Shown here: piece after piece, positions 35,162 to 43,256 of the stretch
Position numbering within the stretch: position 1 is the stretch's first letter
Layout of the letters: every line of letters starts with the position of its first letter
Source of the DNA: DASSUW01 sp963759375
GTDB taxonomy: Bacteria > Actinomycetota > Thermoleophilia > Solirubrobacterales > Solirubrobacteraceae
Length of the DNA stretch: 64,000 bases
Direction of reading: 5' to 3'
NCBI GenBank assembly: GCA_963759375.1
Contig: CAVWYY010000003.1
Location: 248,001 to 312,000 of the forward strand
Notes under the pieces: generated by a model
What the model saw: the letters and a program-made list of their open reading frames with translations, nothing else
Told to the model about the DNA's origin: nothing
Databases searched by the model: none
Translations under genes and position numbers: made by a program

Positions 35162-36369
35162 GGGCGCTCGTCGCGCTGCTGACTGCGCTCGCGCTCGTCG
35201 GCGCCGGCTGCGGGGGCGGGGGCGGCGACGACAAGAAGCCGGCGCTGGGCGCGAACGACCCCGACGCCAAGGCCGCCCAGGAGACCACCCGCGTGGAGGT
35301 CATCGAGTCCAACGGCGCCAAGGCCGCCGGCGGGTTCGACCCGAAGGCGATCTACAAGAGCGAGGCCCCCGGCGTCGTGACGGTGGTGTCGCTGTTCGGG
35401 TCCGGAGGCCTCGGGTCGCTGCTGAACGGCGACGACGGCGGGGACGGCGGCGGCGGGGTCGGCTCCGGCTTCGTGCTCAACGGCGAGGGCGAGATCGCCA
35501 CCAACGCGCACGTCGTGACCAGCGGCGAGGGCGACGCGATCAAGCGCGCCAGGGAGGTCTACGTGGCGTTCGCCGACGGCAACCAGGTCGAGGCCAAGAT
35601 CCTGGGGACCGATCCGAACGCCGACATCGCGCTGCTCAAGATCGACCCCAAGGGCCTGAAACTGCGTCCGCTTCCGCTCGGTGACAACGCCAGCGTCGAG
35701 GTCGGCGAGCCGGTGGCGGCGATCGGCTCCCCGTTCAACGAGCGCCAGTCGCTGTCGATCGGCGTCATCTCGGCCGTCGACCGGACGATCGAGTCGCTCA
35801 CGTCGTTCAGCATCTCCGGCGCGTTCCAGACCGACGCGGCGATCAACCCGGGCAACTCCGGCGGGCCGCTCGTGGACGGCGACGGCCGGGTGATCGGGAT
35901 CAACCAGCAGATCAAGTCCACCTCCGGCGGCGGCGAGGGCGTCGGCTTCGCGGTGCCCATCGACGCGATCAAGCGCTCGATCGGCATGCTGCGCGAGACC
36001 GGCGAGGCGCGCTACGCCTACCTCGGCGTCGCGTCGGTGGAGCTCTACCCGCAGCTCGTCGACCGCTTCGACCTCGATGTCTCGACGGGCGCCTGGGTGC
36101 AGCAGGTCAACGCCGGCGGCCCGGCCGAGCGCGCCGGGATCCGCGGCGGCAACGGCGAGGTCGAGTTCCAGGCGCAGTCGTTCCGCTCCGGCGGCGACGT
36201 CATCACGAAGGTCGCGGGCAAGCCGGTGGAGAACTCCGCGCAGCTGGCCGACGTGATCGCCGGCTACCAGCCCGGCCAGGAGGTCCCGCTCGAGATCCAC
36301 CGCGACGGTGACACCAAGGAGATCAAGGTGAAACTGGGCGAGCGTCCGCTCGGCCGGGTCGCGGGGTAG
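35158..36369 (+). CDS. HtrA/DegP-type serine protease lipoprotein with PDZ domain
   Basis: A 403-residue envelope protease. Signal RALVALLTALALVGAG with lipobox GAGC, then a low-complexity linker. The trypsin-like domain shows the triad His in ATNAHVV, Asp in NADIALLKI and Ser in NPGNSGGPLVDG. The C-terminal PDZ (about 290-395) shows YLGVASVELYP, PAERAGI, GGDVITKVAGKPVENS. It is coupled to the upstream two-component pair, so it is probably the output of an envelope-stress response. Confidence 0.95.
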   Translation: MRALVALLTALALVGAGCGGGGGDDKKPALGANDPDAKAAQETTRVEVIESNGAKAAGGFDPKAIYKSEAPGVVTVVSLFGSGGLGSLLNGDDGGDGGGGVGSGFVLNGEGEIATNAHVVTSGEGDAIKRAREVYVAFADGNQVEAKILGTDPNADIALLKIDPKGLKLRPLPLGDNASVEVGEPVAAIGSPFNERQSLSIGVISAVDRTIESLTSFSISGAFQTDAAINPGNSGGPLVDGDGRVIGINQQIKSTSGGGEGVGFAVPIDAIKRSIGMLRETGEARYAYLGVASVELYPQLVDRFDLDVSTGAWVQQVNAGGPAERAGIRGGNGEVEFQAQSFRSGGDVITKVAGKPVENSAQLADVIAGYQPGQEVPLEIHRDGDTKEIKVKLGERPLGRVAG

Positions 36370-36378
36370 GTTTCCGCT

Positions 36379-37608
36379 GTGCTCCAAGCCGTCGCGCTGG
36401 CCCACAAGAGCCTCGCCGACTACACCCACATCGTCGGGCGCCCGCTCGTGGAGGAGATCCGGGAGCTCGCCGAGCCGCTGAAGGGCCGTCGGGTCGTCCA
36501 CCTGAGCGCCACGGCGTTCGGCGGCGGCGTGTCGGAGATCCTCTACACGCTGGTGCCGCTGATGCGGGACGTCGGCCTCGAGGTCGAGTGGCAGGTGATC
36601 TACGGGCGCGAGGAGTTCTTCAACGCGACGAAGATCATGCACAACGCGTTGCAGGGGAACCCGCAGGACCTCACCGAGGACCAGTGGGCGACCTGGTCGC
36701 AGTACAACGAGATGAACGCGCGCGAGCTCTCGCGCGGCTGGGACGTCTGCATCGTGCACGACCCGCAGCCGGCGGCGCTCTACAAGCTCGCGCCCGAGAA
36801 GTCCGAGGGCTGGGTGTGGCGCTGCCACATCGACGTCTCGACGCCGAACCCGGACACGATGAAGCGCCTGCTGCCGTTCATCGAGTCGTACCCGGAGACG
36901 CTGTTCCACGTGGACGCCTACGTGCCGGCGGGGATGAACGGCAACGTGAACATCGTCCCGCCGGCGATCGACCCACTGACGCCGAAGAACATGGCGCTGT
37001 CGCACGAGGACGCGACGTTCGTGTGCGACCAGTTCGGGATCGACACGACGCGGCCGATGATCACCCAGGTCTCGCGGTTCGACCCCTGGAAGGACCCGCT
37101 GGGGGTGATCGACGCGTACCGCATCGTGAAGGCCGAGCGGCCCGAGGTGCAGCTCGCGCTGGTCGGCTCGATGGCGTCCGACGACCCCGAGGGCTGGGAC
37201 TTCTACAACTCGACGCTCGCGCACGCCGACGGTGACCCGGACATCCACATCCTCAACAACTTCAACAACGTCGGCGCGATCGAGGTCAATGCCTTCCAGT
37301 CGCTGTCGGAGGTCGTGATCCAGAAGTCCACGCGCGAGGGCTTCGGGCTGACGGTCTCCGAGGCGCTGTGGAAGGGCCGGCCCTTCATCGGCGGCAACGT
37401 CGGCGGCATCCCGCTGCAGGTGACCGACGGCGAGTCCGGCTTCCTGGTCGACAGCATCGATGAGTGCGCGGCGCGGACGCTGGAGATCCTCGAGGACCCG
37501 GAGCGCGGCAGGTCCCTCGGCCTGAAGGGCAAGGAGCACGTGCGCGCGCACTTCCTCACGCCCCGGTACCTTCGTGACTACCTGAAGATCTTCCACGAGG
37601 TGTTGTGA
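36379..37608 (+). CDS. treT: Trehalose synthase, glycosyltransferring type (TreT-like, GT4)
   Basis: A 409-residue GT4 glycosyltransferase. TreT makes trehalose directly from glucose and NDP-glucose. Seen: VVHLSATAFGGGVSEILYTL (glycine-rich acceptor loop), VCIVHDPQPAALY, RCHIDVSTPN, TQVSRFDPWKDPLGVIDAY (donor domain) and KSTREGFGLTVSEALWKG (EX7E motif). The GTG at 36379 lies 9 bp after htrA. OtsA follows with a TGATG overlap, which supports the trehalose assignment over other GT4 functions. Confidence 0.87.
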   Translation: MLQAVALAHKSLADYTHIVGRPLVEEIRELAEPLKGRRVVHLSATAFGGGVSEILYTLVPLMRDVGLEVEWQVIYGREEFFNATKIMHNALQGNPQDLTEDQWATWSQYNEMNARELSRGWDVCIVHDPQPAALYKLAPEKSEGWVWRCHIDVSTPNPDTMKRLLPFIESYPETLFHVDAYVPAGMNGNVNIVPPAIDPLTPKNMALSHEDATFVCDQFGIDTTRPMITQVSRFDPWKDPLGVIDAYRIVKAERPEVQLALVGSMASDDPEGWDFYNSTLAHADGDPDIHILNNFNNVGAIEVNAFQSLSEVVIQKSTREGFGLTVSEALWKGRPFIGGNVGGIPLQVTDGESGFLVDSIDECAARTLEILEDPERGRSLGLKGKEHVRAHFLTPRYLRDYLKIFHEVL

Positions 37609-39068
37609 TGTCGGCCGCTCCCCTGGTCCTGGTCTCGAACCGCGGGCCCGTCACGTATCAGGACGACGGCTCGGTCAAGCGCGGAACCGGCGGTCTCGTG
37701 ACCGCCCTGACCGGCCTTGCGTCGCACCGCGACGCGATCTGGATCGCGTCCGCGATGACCGACGGCGACGTGCAGCAATCCGAGGAGCACGGCGGCAAGC
37801 CGTTCGAGGTCGAGGCGCCGGAGAGCGGCACGTACCACGTGCGCTTCGTGGCGTCGGACCCCGAGGCGTACGACCGCTTCTACAACATCTTCGCGAACCC
37901 GATGCTCTGGTTCATCCAGCACTACCTGTGGGACCTGAGCAACGCGCCGGACATCCGCCGCCACGAGATCGACGCGTTCGAGCACGGCTACAACGTCGTC
38001 AACGAGGACCTCGCCCGGGCGGTGCTCGACGAGATCGAGGGCGACGACGAGCCGGTCGTGATGGTGCACGACTACCACCTCTACACGCTGCCGGAGATGG
38101 TCCGGCGCGAGCGCCCGGACGTCTTCCTCCACCACTTCGTGCACATCCCGTGGACACAGTCGGACGCCTGGCGCGTGCTCCCGGCCGCCGTGCGCGACGC
38201 GATCTTCCGCGGGCTGCTGGCCAACGACGTCATCGGGTTCCACACGCGGTCCTACAAGCGCAACTTCCTGCAGTGCTGCCGCGACCTGCTCGATCTCGAC
38301 GTGGACATGGACGAAGGCATCGTCCGGCTCGACGACCGCGAGGTGTGGGTGCGGGCGTATCCGCTGCCGATCGACTACTCGGCCACGCGCGAGGTGGCGC
38401 GGCGGGACGGCGTGCGGAGGTTCGAGGAGCGGCTGCTCCGGCGGCGGCGCGAGTTCTCGATTCTCCGCGTGGACCGGGCCGACCTGTCGAAGAACGTCCT
38501 GCGCGGGTTCACCGCGTTCGACATCTTCCTCGAGCAGCACCCGGAGTTCGCCGAGCGGATCACGTTCACGGCGCAGCTCATGCCCTCGCGGATGGACGTG
38601 CCCGAGTACGCGGAGTACCTGGAGAAGATCGAGGCCCTGGTGGCGGTGGTGAACCACCGGCACGGCACGCCGGACTGGATGCCGATCGACCTCAAGCTGC
38701 GCGACGACCTCGAGGAGGCGGTCGCGTCGTACAAGCACTACGACGTGATGATGGTCAACGCGATGTTCGACGGGATGAACCTGGTGGCCAAGGAGGGGCC
38801 GCTGGTCAACGAGCGCGACGGCGTGTCGATCCTGTCGGAGAACACGGGCGCGCACGAGGAGCTCGGCGAGTTCGCGCTGTCGGTGAATCCCTTCGACGTG
38901 CAGGAGCTGGCCGACGCGATCTACTCGGCGCTGACCATGACCCCGGAGAGCCGTGCGCGCCGCGCGACGGGGCTGAAGGAGATCGTGACCTCGCGGGATC
39001 CGGGCGACTGGATCGACGAGCAGATCGCCGACATCCGCGCGAAGGCGCGGGCGGCGACCTCGGCCTAG
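37608..39068 (+). CDS. otsA: Alpha,alpha-trehalose-phosphate synthase (GT20)
   Basis: Makes trehalose 6-phosphate from UDP/ADP-glucose and glucose 6-phosphate. 486 residues: LVLVSNRGPV, GTGGLVTAL, VMVHDYHLYTLPEMVRR, HIPWTQSDAWRVLP, ANDVIGFHTRSYKRNF, YPLPIDYS, LSKNVLRGFTAF, NAMFDGMNLVAKEGPLVN and SILSENTGAHEEL. No OtsB phosphatase is next door. ATG 37608 is used; the GTG directly before it (37605) is possible. The pair with treT gives two routes to trehalose, as an osmo- and desiccation protectant. Confidence 0.93.
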   Translation: MSAAPLVLVSNRGPVTYQDDGSVKRGTGGLVTALTGLASHRDAIWIASAMTDGDVQQSEEHGGKPFEVEAPESGTYHVRFVASDPEAYDRFYNIFANPMLWFIQHYLWDLSNAPDIRRHEIDAFEHGYNVVNEDLARAVLDEIEGDDEPVVMVHDYHLYTLPEMVRRERPDVFLHHFVHIPWTQSDAWRVLPAAVRDAIFRGLLANDVIGFHTRSYKRNFLQCCRDLLDLDVDMDEGIVRLDDREVWVRAYPLPIDYSATREVARRDGVRRFEERLLRRRREFSILRVDRADLSKNVLRGFTAFDIFLEQHPEFAERITFTAQLMPSRMDVPEYAEYLEKIEALVAVVNHRHGTPDWMPIDLKLRDDLEEAVASYKHYDVMMVNAMFDGMNLVAKEGPLVNERDGVSILSENTGAHEELGEFALSVNPFDVQELADAIYSALTMTPESRARRATGLKEIVTSRDPGDWIDEQIADIRAKARAATSA

Positions 39069-39099
39069 CCGCGGTGCTTGTGCCGGCGCGAGGGCGCCG

Positions 39100-39249
39100 G
39101 CGAACTGCGGCTGGGTAGGAAAGCGGCGAATCTGGCGGCCGCGAAGGGTGCGTGGCGCTTTTGTTCCGAATAGCGCGACTAAGGCGCCACGGGTCGCCTG
39201 CGGCGCCGGCGCATCCGCTCCCTACCCAGCCGCCGTTGACGTTCGCCCG
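39100..39249. repeat. Long nested inverted repeat between otsA and the small membrane gene
   Basis: The outer arms GCGGCTGGGTAGG (39107-39119) and CCTACCCAGCCGC (39221-39233) match perfectly, and a further AAGCGG/CCGCT block extends the stem with one gap. GCGAAC also recurs inverted further out. An inner stem GTGGCGC (39152-39158)/GCGCCAC (39184-39190) closes around an AT-richer loop with TTTTGTTCC. The two flanking genes converge here, so a bidirectional terminator is likely. The size is more than a simple hairpin needs, so a small mobile dyad element cannot be excluded. Confidence 0.55.
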
Positions 39250-39252
39250 CAG

Positions 39253-39714
39253 CTAGCCCTCGAATCCGAACTCCTGCTGCGCGGGGTCGGGAGTCGGCGC
39301 CGGGCGCGGCGACGGCGCCGGCACGACATCGTCCCGCGGCGCGACAACCCCGTCGTCCGGCGCCGCCGACCAATCGTCCCGCGGCATGACGGTCGTGGGC
39401 GGTGGAGACGACGATGCCGGCGGCGCCCCGCGCCGCGGTTCGCGCCTCCGCTCCACCCGCTTCCGACCACCGGGCCGCCGCTCCGCCGGACGCGGCCGTC
39501 GCACGCGCGGGCGCGCGACCTCCCGTGGTGGCCGGCTCGTCACCGGAGGCGGATCGACCGCCGGCTCCACGAGCGGGCGTCCGGCGGGGTCGGGCAGCCG
39601 CGGAGCGGACGAGTTCAGCCGCGGCCAGGCGACCACGGCGGCGACGACGAGGGCCGCCCCGCACGCGCGCCCGACGTTGCGCCAGCGGACGCGGCGGAGC
39701 AGCTCGGATCCCAT
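39253..39714 (-). CDS. Small Pro/Arg-rich single-pass membrane protein
   Basis: 153 residues: a cytoplasmic start (GSELLRRVRWRNVGRA), one membrane segment (CGAALVVAAVVAWPRL), then an extracytoplasmic tail rich in Pro, Arg, Glu and Asp (RPRVRRPRPAERRPGGRKR), ending PDPAQQEFGFEG. No domain is recognised. ATG 39714 has GGAGGGGCC-like sequence upstream. The low complexity means it could be a chance open frame in GC-rich DNA, but the signal-anchor layout and the position divergent from rpsF favour a gene. Confidence 0.6.
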   Translation of the reverse strand: MGSELLRRVRWRNVGRACGAALVVAAVVAWPRLNSSAPRLPDPAGRPLVEPAVDPPPVTSRPPREVARPRVRRPRPAERRPGGRKRVERRREPRRGAPPASSSPPPTTVMPRDDWSAAPDDGVVAPRDDVVPAPSPRPAPTPDPAQQEFGFEG

Positions 39715-39757
39715 GCCAGACCTAGGCCGGAGGCCCCTCCGGTTCGCCCCGCACTGC

Positions 39758-39763
39758 TACCAT
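39758..39763 (+). promoter_or_regulatory. Candidate -10 box (TACCAT) of rpsF
   Basis: TACCAT stops 10 nt before ATG 39774, the spacing seen at dnaB and purA, which suggests leaderless initiation of rpsF. The alternative ATG 39762 would lie inside the -10 box, so 39774 is preferred. Confidence 0.35.
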
Positions 39764-39773
39764 GCGCCGCCGC

Positions 39774-40169
39774 ATGGCCCGAGAAGCCCCTGTCTACGAC
39801 CTGATCCTTCTGCTCGACACCACGATCGAGCAGGAGCGCCGCGACACCATCCTCGCGAACGTCGAAGACGCGATCGATCGCAACGGCGAGCTCGTCGGCC
39901 GCCACGACTGGGGCAACCGCACGACGGTCTACGAAGTGCGCAAGCACACGGAGGCCGACTACCACCTGATCCAGTTCCGAGGCGCGCCCTCCCTGCTGGA
40001 GCAGCTGGACCACAACCTCAAGATCACGGACGGCATCCTCCGCTTCCGGATCGTCAAGCTCCGGCCCGGCACCCCGCCGCCGCCGGACCTGCGCCCCGCC
40101 GCGATGGCCGCGGCCGCCGCTGCGCCGGAATCGTCGTCGCTGGACGACGAGCCCGTCATCGAGCGCTAG
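39774..40169 (+). CDS. rpsF: 30S ribosomal protein S6
   Basis: A 131-residue S6 that pairs with S18 in the central domain of 16S rRNA. VYDLILLLDTTIEQE, GRHDWGNRTTVYEVRKHTEADYHL and RIVKLRPG are typical; the last 35 residues are an Ala/Pro/acid-rich tail. It is the first gene of the conserved rpsF-ssb-rpsR-rplI-dnaB block. Confidence 0.95.
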   Translation: MAREAPVYDLILLLDTTIEQERRDTILANVEDAIDRNGELVGRHDWGNRTTVYEVRKHTEADYHLIQFRGAPSLLEQLDHNLKITDGILRFRIVKLRPGTPPPPDLRPAAMAAAAAAPESSSLDDEPVIER

Positions 40170-40225
40170 ACCGGCGACCGCGAGCGCCGCGCGCCCTCGC
40201 CGCAGCCCGACTCTGTGCCGCACGT

Positions 40226-40249
40226 CGCACAGTCCGTAAAGACTGTGCG
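40226..40249. terminator. Hairpin between rpsF and ssb
   Basis: CGCACAGTC-CGTAAA-GACTGTGCG is a perfect 9-bp stem with a 6-nt loop, 57 bp after the rpsF stop, followed by AACAAATAG. It may end or attenuate rpsF transcripts, with a new promoter for ssb behind it. Confidence 0.55.
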
Positions 40250-40263
40250 AACAAATAGTCGCA
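40246..40263. promoter_or_regulatory. Palindrome TGCGAAC-aaat-AGTCGCA, weak LexA-box candidate
   Basis: The arms TGCGA/TCGCA are perfect. The core CGAAC-N4-AGTCG is two changes from the Gram-positive SOS box CGAAC-N4-GTTCG. It sits about 40 bp before the ssb -10 box. ssb is SOS-controlled in some bacteria. Tentative. Confidence 0.25.
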
Positions 40264-40301
40264 ATATGGGCCACAGCGCCCGTGACAGCCGGACCCACCC
40301 C

Positions 40302-40307
40302 TAGACT
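40302..40307 (+). promoter_or_regulatory. Candidate -10 box (TAGACT) of ssb
   Basis: TAGACT, identical to the boxes before dnaB and purA, gives a leader of about 42 nt that includes the GAAAGGAG ribosome-binding site of ssb. Confidence 0.4.
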
Positions 40308-40355
40308 CGGCCCAACGAGTTTCGAGAGGTCTTGAGCAGTCGAAAGGAGCCAATC

Positions 40356-40832
40356 GTGGCCGCCACCAACATCAACCGGGTCGTCCTCACCGGCAATCTC
40401 ACGCGGGATCCCGAGCTGCGCTCCACCCAGAGCGGCATGAGCGTCTGCTCGCTGCGGGTCGCCTGCAACACGCGTCGCAAGGGCCCGTCGGGCGACTGGG
40501 AGGACAAGCCCAATTTCTTCGACGTCACGGTCTGGGGCGCCCAGGGCGAGAACTGCGCCCGGTTCCTGAGCAAGGGCCGCCCGGTGGCCGTCGACGGCCG
40601 CCTCGAGTGGCGCGAGTGGCAGGACAACAACGGCAACAACCGCCAGGCGATCGACATCGTGGCCGACGCCGTGCAGTTCCTCGGCAGCCGTGACGACACG
40701 AACGGCGGCGGGGGCGGCGGCTTCACCCCGCGGTCGGACGTCCCGGCCGACACGCGCGACTTCGAGCCCGCCGGCACGCCGGCCGGTGGCGGCAACAACC
40801 CGTCCGCCGGCGACGACGACATCCCCTTCTAG
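40356..40832 (+). CDS. ssb: Single-stranded DNA-binding protein
   Basis: 158 residues: an OB fold (NRVVLTGNLTRDPELRSTQSG, FFDVTVWGAQGENCARFLSKG, VDGRLEWREWQD), a Gly/Asn/Pro-rich linker and the partner-binding tip DDDIPF. The GTG at 40356 has GAAAGGAG 6 nt upstream, which decides against the TTG at 40332. Flanking rpsF and rpsR is the ancestral order. Confidence 0.96.
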   Translation: MAATNINRVVLTGNLTRDPELRSTQSGMSVCSLRVACNTRRKGPSGDWEDKPNFFDVTVWGAQGENCARFLSKGRPVAVDGRLEWREWQDNNGNNRQAIDIVADAVQFLGSRDDTNGGGGGGFTPRSDVPADTRDFEPAGTPAGGGNNPSAGDDDIPF

Positions 40833-40841
40833 GCCACGGTC

Positions 40842-40869
40842 CGCGGCGCCCCCACGGCGGGGCGCCGCG
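40842..40869 (+). terminator. Strong hairpin after ssb
   Basis: CGCGGCGCCCC-CACGGC-GGGGCGCCGCG: an 11-bp perfect stem, 9 bp behind the ssb stop, followed by GCATTTCGC. The T content is low but the stem is very stable. A separate TACCCT -10 box (40880-40885) follows for rpsR. Confidence 0.65.
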
Positions 40870-40879
40870 CGCATTTCGC

Positions 40880-40885
40880 TACCCT
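40880..40885 (+). promoter_or_regulatory. Candidate -10 box (TACCCT) of rpsR-rplI
   Basis: Located between the ssb terminator and rpsR. The leader would be about 60 nt and ends with AGAGAGG before the GTG at 40954. Confidence 0.35.
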
Positions 40886-40953
40886 GTCGGCGTTCGCCGC
40901 TGCCCCTGCGCGCGGCGTAATCGACTTCAGGTAGCCAAGAGAGGTTTTCGAAC

Positions 40954-41286
40954 GTGGCGAAGCAGCGCAGCCGGCCGACGCGCCGGCGAGATCGCAAGGG
41001 CGGTCCCGGCGGCGGGCGCCGCAAGTCCTGCCAGTACTGCCGCGACAAGGTCGAGTTCGTCGACTACAAGGACATCGGCAGCCTCCGCAAGTTCATCTCG
41101 GACCGCGGGAAGATCCGCTCGCGCCGCATAACCGGCGCCTGCCGGCGGCATCAGAACCAGATCGCCACGGCGGTCAAGCGCGCCCGTGAGCTGGCCCTGC
41201 TGCCGTACGTCGGCGACACGCGCGAGTCGCGCGACGAGCGCGGCGGCGGCCGGCGGGATCGCGACGATCGCGACCGCGAGCGGTAG
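40954..41286 (+). CDS. rpsR: 30S ribosomal protein S18
   Basis: 110 residues, longer than the usual 75-90. The core is normal: RRKSCQYCRDKVEFVDYKDI, LRKFISDRGKIRSRRITGACRRHQ, RARELALLPY. The CQYC pair marks a zinc-type S18. The extra length is a charged tail (ESRDERGGGRRDRDDRDRER). The start is GTG 40954 with AGAGAGG upstream. rplI follows 9 bp later. Confidence 0.95.
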   Translation: MAKQRSRPTRRRDRKGGPGGGRRKSCQYCRDKVEFVDYKDIGSLRKFISDRGKIRSRRITGACRRHQNQIATAVKRARELALLPYVGDTRESRDERGGGRRDRDDRDRER

Positions 41287-41295
41287 GTCCGCGCC

Positions 41296-41748
41296 ATGCC
41301 CCAGGCCATCCTGCTCCAGGACGTGGAGAAGCTCGGCGAACGCGGCGAGGTCATCGACGTCTCGAAGGGCTACCTGCGCAACTTCCTGATCCCGCGCAAG
41401 CTGGCCGAGCCCGCCACCAAGGGCTCGATCGCCGCCGCGGAGCGCCGCCAGCAGGCCGCCGAGCGCGCGGTCGCCGACGCCGCGACCAAGGCGCGCGACA
41501 GCGCGGAGCTGCTCAACAAGACGGTGCTCACGATCGCGCACCAGGCCGGCGAGGACGGCCGCCTGTTCGGGTCGGTCACGGCCCAGGACATCGCGGACGC
41601 CATCAAGGAGGCCCGCGGCATCACGATCGACCGCCACGACATCCGTCTGGGCGAGCCGATCAAGAGCGTCGGCACCCGCATGGTCGAGGTCGAGGTCTCA
41701 ACCGGCGTCATCGCGACCGTCAAGACGATGGTCGTCGAGCAGAAGTAA
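41296..41748 (+). CDS. rplI: 50S ribosomal protein L9
   Basis: 150 residues: the N-terminal domain PQAILLQDVEKLGERGEVIDVSKGYLRNFLIPRKLAEPAT binds 23S rRNA, then a long connecting helix, then the C-terminal domain DGRLFGSVTAQDIADAI with the family's GxLFGSVT motif. Length and order (rpsR-rplI-dnaB) are standard. Confidence 0.97.
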   Translation: MPQAILLQDVEKLGERGEVIDVSKGYLRNFLIPRKLAEPATKGSIAAAERRQQAAERAVADAATKARDSAELLNKTVLTIAHQAGEDGRLFGSVTAQDIADAIKEARGITIDRHDIRLGEPIKSVGTRMVEVEVSTGVIATVKTMVVEQK

Positions 41749-41761
41749 CGCCCGGCATCGA

Positions 41762-41818
41762 CTCCGCGACAACTTCGCGACAATTCTGCGGAGGGTGCAG
41801 GAACGGGTCCTCGGACCC
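41762..41818. terminator. Two dyads between rplI and dnaB
   Basis: CTCCGC (41762-41767) pairs with GCGGAG (41788-41793), with two near-direct copies of CGCGACAA between. GGGTCC-TC-GGACCC (41805-41818) is a tight second palindrome. They probably end the rplI transcript; the second could also be a protein site in front of the dnaB promoter. Confidence 0.4.
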
Positions 41819-41842
41819 AACCTGAGCGACCGGACGCCGACC

Positions 41843-41848
41843 TAGACT
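41843..41848 (+). promoter_or_regulatory. Candidate -10 box (TAGACT) of dnaB, leaderless spacing
   Basis: TAGACT stops 10 nt before ATG 41859 and there is no Shine-Dalgarno sequence, so the transcript probably starts at or within a few nt of the ATG. Confidence 0.42.
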
Positions 41849-41858
41849 CGACCGTCCG

Positions 41859-43256
41859 ATGAGCGCGCCCGACCGGACCAACGGCCACTCGTCCCGCCCC
41901 TACGAGAACGGCGGGGCCGGGCCGATCGCGCCGCCGCAGAACCTCGAGGCCGAGCAGTCGGTGCTCGGCGCCGTGCTGCTGTCGGACACGGCGCTGCCGG
42001 CGCTGATCATCGACGAGCGGCTGCACCCGGACGACTTCTATCGCGAGGGCCACGGGCGCATCTACCAGGCGATGCTCGACCTGCACAGCCTCGGCGAGCC
42101 GGTCGACGCACTGACGCTCGTGGAGCACCTCAAGCAGGCCGGCGACCTCGAGGATGTCGGCGGCCGCGCGGCGATCGACCTGCTGGCGGGCTCGGTGCCC
42201 GCGGTGGGCAACGTCCGCCAGTACGCGCGGATCGTGCGCGACAACGCGATGCTGCGGCGGCTGCTGCGCGCGTCGTACGACATCCAGGCGCGCGTGCACA
42301 GCCACGAGGCGCTCCCGCGCGAGCTCGTGGACATGGCCGAGCGGGCGATCCTGGAGGTCGCGCACGAGGACAGCCGCAAGGACTTCCGCTCGATCCACGA
42401 CCTGCTGTCCGGCGAGCTGGACAAGCTCGAGCGCCTGTCCCGCGAGGGCAAGGCGATCACCGGCACGGCCTCCGGGTTCGACGACCTCGACACGATCACG
42501 GGCGGCTTCCAGCCCGGCAACCTGATCATCCTCGCCGCCCGTCCGTCGATGGGGAAGTCGGCGCTGATGGCGAACTTCGCCGAGAACGCGGCGCTGGAGT
42601 CCAAGAAGGCCGTCGCCCTGTTCAGCCTCGAGATGTCCGAGTCCGAGCTGGCGCAGCGCTTCATCGCCTCCCAGGCCTCGATCCGCGGCGACGACCTGCG
42701 CAAGGGCAAGGTCCCGGCGTCGCGCTGGCCGAAGATCCTCCAGGCGTCGAACAAGCTGGCCGACTCGCCGCTCTACATCGACGACTCGTCGGACCTCTCG
42801 GTGCTCGACGTGCGCGCGAAGGCCCGCCGGCTCACCCAGCAGAGCCCGGACGGCCTCGGCCTCATCCTCATCGACTACCTGCAGCTGATGCGAGCCGGCG
42901 CCGGCGTCGAGAACCGCGTCGAGCAGATCGGTCAGATCTCCCGCGGCCTGAAGACGCTGGCGCGCGAGCTCGACGTGCCGGTGATGGCGCTCTCGCAGCT
43001 CAACCGCGGCGTCGAGCAGCGCACAGACAAGCGCCCCGTGCTCTCCGACCTCCGCGAGTCGGGCTCGATCGAGCAGGACGCCGACCTCGTGATGTTCATC
43101 TACCGCGACGAGTACTACGACAACGAGTCGGAGCGCGAGGGGATCGCGGACCTGATCATCTCCAAGCACCGCAACGGCGGGCTCGGGACCGTCGAGCTGG
43201 CGTTCCAGAAGGAGTTCCCGCGGTTCATGTCGTACGCCGGGGACGACGGGTATTGA
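41859..43256 (+). CDS. dnaB: Replicative DNA helicase
   Basis: A 465-residue hexameric fork helicase. The N-terminal primase-interaction domain (PPQNLEAEQSVLGAVLL, DFYREGHGRIYQAML) and a RecA-like motor with Walker A LAARPSMGKSAL, Walker B LGLILIDYLQLM, the arginine-finger region ALSQLNRGVEQRTDKRPVLSDLRESGSIEQDAD and DLIISKHRNGGLG are complete. No intein is present, although DnaB inteins are common in actinobacteria. It is coupled to the loader gene by a TTGA overlap. Confidence 0.97.
   Translation: MSAPDRTNGHSSRPYENGGAGPIAPPQNLEAEQSVLGAVLLSDTALPALIIDERLHPDDFYREGHGRIYQAMLDLHSLGEPVDALTLVEHLKQAGDLEDVGGRAAIDLLAGSVPAVGNVRQYARIVRDNAMLRRLLRASYDIQARVHSHEALPRELVDMAERAILEVAHEDSRKDFRSIHDLLSGELDKLERLSREGKAITGTASGFDDLDTITGGFQPGNLIILAARPSMGKSALMANFAENAALESKKAVALFSLEMSESELAQRFIASQASIRGDDLRKGKVPASRWPKILQASNKLADSPLYIDDSSDLSVLDVRAKARRLTQQSPDGLGLILIDYLQLMRAGAGVENRVEQIGQISRGLKTLARELDVPVMALSQLNRGVEQRTDKRPVLSDLRESGSIEQDADLVMFIYRDEYYDNESEREGIADLIISKHRNGGLGTVELAFQKEFPRFMSYAGDDGY

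Noticed and set aside
34333..37596. 1087-residue leftward open frame across the kinase, htrA and treT genes
   Set aside because: It spans three clear genes of the other strand and shows only the repetitive residues of a GC shadow.
36379..37608. treT gene as a sucrose synthase or generic GT4 enzyme
   Set aside because: The direct overlap with otsA and the TreT-like N-terminal glycine-rich loop favour trehalose synthesis.
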